A stretch of DNA of 15,117 bases. It comes from SAR202 cluster bacterium (GTDB taxonomy: Bacteria > Chloroflexota > Dehalococcoidia > Lucifugimonadales > UBA826). The DNA is taken from NCBI GenBank assembly GCA_009392675.1, contig VFFY01000145.1, positions 1-15,117 of the forward strand, given 5' to 3'. Under the pieces are notes generated by a model. That model saw only the letters and a program-made list of their open reading frames with translations. It ran no database searches and was not told where the DNA came from. Below, one piece after another: positions 13,300-15,117 of the stretch; position 1 is the first letter of the stretch; the number at the start of each line of letters is the position of its first letter. Both the position numbers and the translations under genes were made by a program.

Positions 13300-15117
13300 T
13301 GCCGAAAATTCTCGGTATTGATTTAGGTACTACCAATTCATGCATGTCAATTATAGAAGGTGGTGAACCTCGGGTCATTGAAAATGCTGAAGGTAATAGG
13401 ACAACCCCGTCAGTCGTAGGTATTAATCCTAGATCTAATGAAAGATATGTTGGAACAACAGCAAAAAGGCAGGCGGTCACAAACCCCGAGAACACGGTTT
13501 TTTCCGTTAAACGTTTTATGGGAATGAAATACGGGGATGATTCTGTAACTAGGAATAAAGACTTAGTTCCCTACCTGGTGGTGGAGCACACAAATGGTGA
13601 TGCTCACGTTTCTATGGGGAACAAGAACCACGCCCCCCCAGAAGTTGCAGCTATGGTTCTTCAGAAGTTGAAACAGGATGCAGAATCCAAATTGGGTGAA
13701 GAAATTACCCAAGCGGTAATTACTGTGCCGGCGTATTTCGATGATAGCCAGAGGAATGCTACGAGGGATGCCGGAAAAATCGCAGGTCTAGAGGTAATGA
13801 GAATCATCAACGAACCGACAGCAGCGGCACTTGCATACGGTTTAGATAATGAAGGCGACCAGACGATAGCAGTTTATGACCTTGGAGGCGGTACCTTCGA
13901 TATTACGGTTCTTCAGATAGGGGATGGGGTTTTTGAGGTTAAAGCAACTAACGGAGACACTCATTTGGGAGGGGATGATTTTGATCAGCTTATCATTGAC
14001 TGGATCTGCGATAAGTTCAAACAAGACCAAGGGATTGATTTGAAGAGTGATCGAATGGCTTTACAAAGACTCAGGGAGTCAGCAGAGAGGGCAAAAATCG
14101 AACTTTCCACCTTGATGCAGACAGAGATCAATTTACCGTTCATTACAGCAGATGCATCTGGTCCAAAACATTTAGTTGAAACAATGGAAAGGTCAACATT
14201 AGAGCAATTAGTGAAGGATTTAGTCCAACAAACAATAGAACCTTGTAAGAAGGCTATGTCTGATGCTGAAGTTAGTTCATCTGAAATTGATGAGATTATC
14301 CTGGTGGGCGGTATGACTCGGATGCCGGTTGTACAAAAGGCGGTAGAAGATTTCTTTGGTAAACAAGTTCATCAAGGAGTAAATCCAGATGAAGTTGTGG
14401 CGATCGGTGCTGCTGTGCAGGCTGGTGTCTTGCAGGGAGACGTTCAGGATATTTTGCTGTTAGATGTAACCCCGCTGACTTTGGGTATAGAAACTTTAGG
14501 TGGTGTTACTACCCCGTTGATACAGAGAAATACAACCATACCTACTTCAAAAAGTGAAACTTTCACAACCGCCTCTGATAACCAACCTTCTGTTGAGGTG
14601 CACGTATTGCAAGGTGAAAGGTCAATGGCAAATGAGAATAAGACCATAGGAAGATTTAATCTTGACGGCATTTTACCGGCCCCAAGAGGAGTTCCTCAGG
14701 TGGAGGTCACATTTGATATAGATGCAAATGGAATCTTAAATGTTTCTGCCACTGATAAAGGTACAGGTAAAGAACAAAGAATCACGATAACTGCCAGTTC
14801 AGGATTATCGCAAGATGAAATAGACCAAATGATTGATGAAGCTGAACAACATGCAGAAGAAGATATACAAAAACGTGAAATGGTCGAAATTCGAAATACC
14901 GCTCAATCGGCTGTATTCGCCGCAGAAACTTTGGTTAAAGAAAATGCGGAGCATATCGATGCTTCACTTAAAGATGAGGCGGAGCAAAAAATATTGGATC
15001 TAAAGACTGCATTGGAGGGGGATGATAATTCCACTATTGAATCGGCTCTTCAGCAGCTTCAGGAATCTCTTCAGAAGATAGGTCAGGAAGTTTACAGCAA
15101 AACCAGTGAGGCGCCTG
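13299..15117 (+). CDS. dnaK: Chaperone DnaK (Hsp70), 3' end cut by right edge
   Basis: DnaK binds exposed hydrophobic peptide stretches in an ATP-driven cycle with GrpE and DnaJ. The first 606 residues are in the window; the family length is about 610-640, so only the acidic C-terminal tail and stop are missing. Visible landmarks are IDLGTTNS (7-14), the hinge NEPTAAALAYG (171-181), DLGGGTFD (194-201), LVGGMTRMP, and the interdomain linker plus DVTPLTLGIET (389-399) of the substrate domain, followed by the helical lid. The N-terminus has the gap typical of non-proteobacterial DnaK (VSMGNKNHAPPEV follows a short loop). The ATG at 13299 overlaps the grpE stop, and a perfect AGGAGG (13286-13291) lies 7 nt upstream. 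dnaJ may follow beyond the edge. Regulation is expected through HspR at the promoter upstream of hspR. Confidence 0.98.
   Translation, partial: MPKILGIDLGTTNSCMSIIEGGEPRVIENAEGNRTTPSVVGINPRSNERYVGTTAKRQAVTNPENTVFSVKRFMGMKYGDDSVTRNKDLVPYLVVEHTNGDAHVSMGNKNHAPPEVAAMVLQKLKQDAESKLGEEITQAVITVPAYFDDSQRNATRDAGKIAGLEVMRIINEPTAAALAYGLDNEGDQTIAVYDLGGGTFDITVLQIGDGVFEVKATNGDTHLGGDDFDQLIIDWICDKFKQDQGIDLKSDRMALQRLRESAERAKIELSTLMQTEINLPFITADASGPKHLVETMERSTLEQLVKDLVQQTIEPCKKAMSDAEVSSSEIDEIILVGGMTRMPVVQKAVEDFFGKQVHQGVNPDEVVAIGAAVQAGVLQGDVQDILLLDVTPLTLGIETLGGVTTPLIQRNTTIPTSKSETFTTASDNQPSVEVHVLQGERSMANENKTIGRFNLDGILPAPRGVPQVEVTFDIDANGILNVSATDKGTGKEQRITITASSGLSQDEIDQMIDEAEQHAEEDIQKREMVEIRNTAQSAVFAAETLVKENAEHIDASLKDEAEQKILDLKTALEGDDNSTIESALQQLQESLQKIGQEVYSKTSEAP

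Overview
The window looks like chromosomal DNA of a bacterium with mid-to-low G+C, many TTG/GTG start codons and short operons on alternating strands. The gene mix suggests a free-living heterotroph of the Chloroflexota, possibly a SAR202/Dehalococcoidia-like marine lineage. The pointers are an HspR-led grpE-dnaK operon, a minimal Ccm set with a CXXXY-type CcmE, a membrane ETF:quinone-oxidoreductase-like protein, and the tail of an Fe-S protein whose last cluster resembles that of reductive-dehalogenase relatives. The lineage is inferred from gene content only; no rRNA or tRNA gene is present.

Layout: (1) 1-686, plus strand: the 3' end of a 4Fe-4S protein, a 69-residue unknown protein, and a 15-bp-stem hairpin that probably ends the unit. 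(2) 687-2476: ilvD, branched-chain amino acid synthesis. (3) 2499-3982: an extended -10 promoter inside an inverted repeat, then ccmC, a ccmD-like gene and ccmE (haem handling for cytochrome c maturation). ccmE meets the next gene tail to tail with overlapping stop codons. (4) 9723 down to 3979, minus strand: a four-gene unit in the order zinc-type dehydrogenase, amidase, MFS transporter, FadF/EtfD-like Fe-S/cytochrome b protein. It is plausibly a catabolic cassette of uptake, amide hydrolysis and oxidation, with an electron entry point into the quinone pool at its end. (5) 9904-10509, plus strand: a 62-residue unknown protein and a DUF423 membrane protein, both with TTG starts. (6) 12034 down to 10552, minus strand: a HAD phosphatase and a DUF6282-type protein. 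(7) 12198 to the right edge, plus strand: hspR, grpE and dnaK (dnaK cut by the edge).

The richest non-coding region is the 163-bp divergent spacer between the HAD gene and hspR. It holds a perfect 10-bp inverted repeat spaced by 11 bp. The -35 boxes of two back-to-back, fully overlapping sigma-70-like promoters lie in its arms. A perfect 18-bp palindrome follows at the expected hspR transcription start, and a CTTGAGT half-site abuts it. This is a good candidate for an unusual heat-shock operator.

The other notable point is CcmE: the usual haem-binding histidine is replaced by cysteine in a CPSKY motif, the signature of the variant Ccm pathway described for some archaea and sulfate reducers. 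I saw no CRISPR array, transposase, integrase or phage gene.
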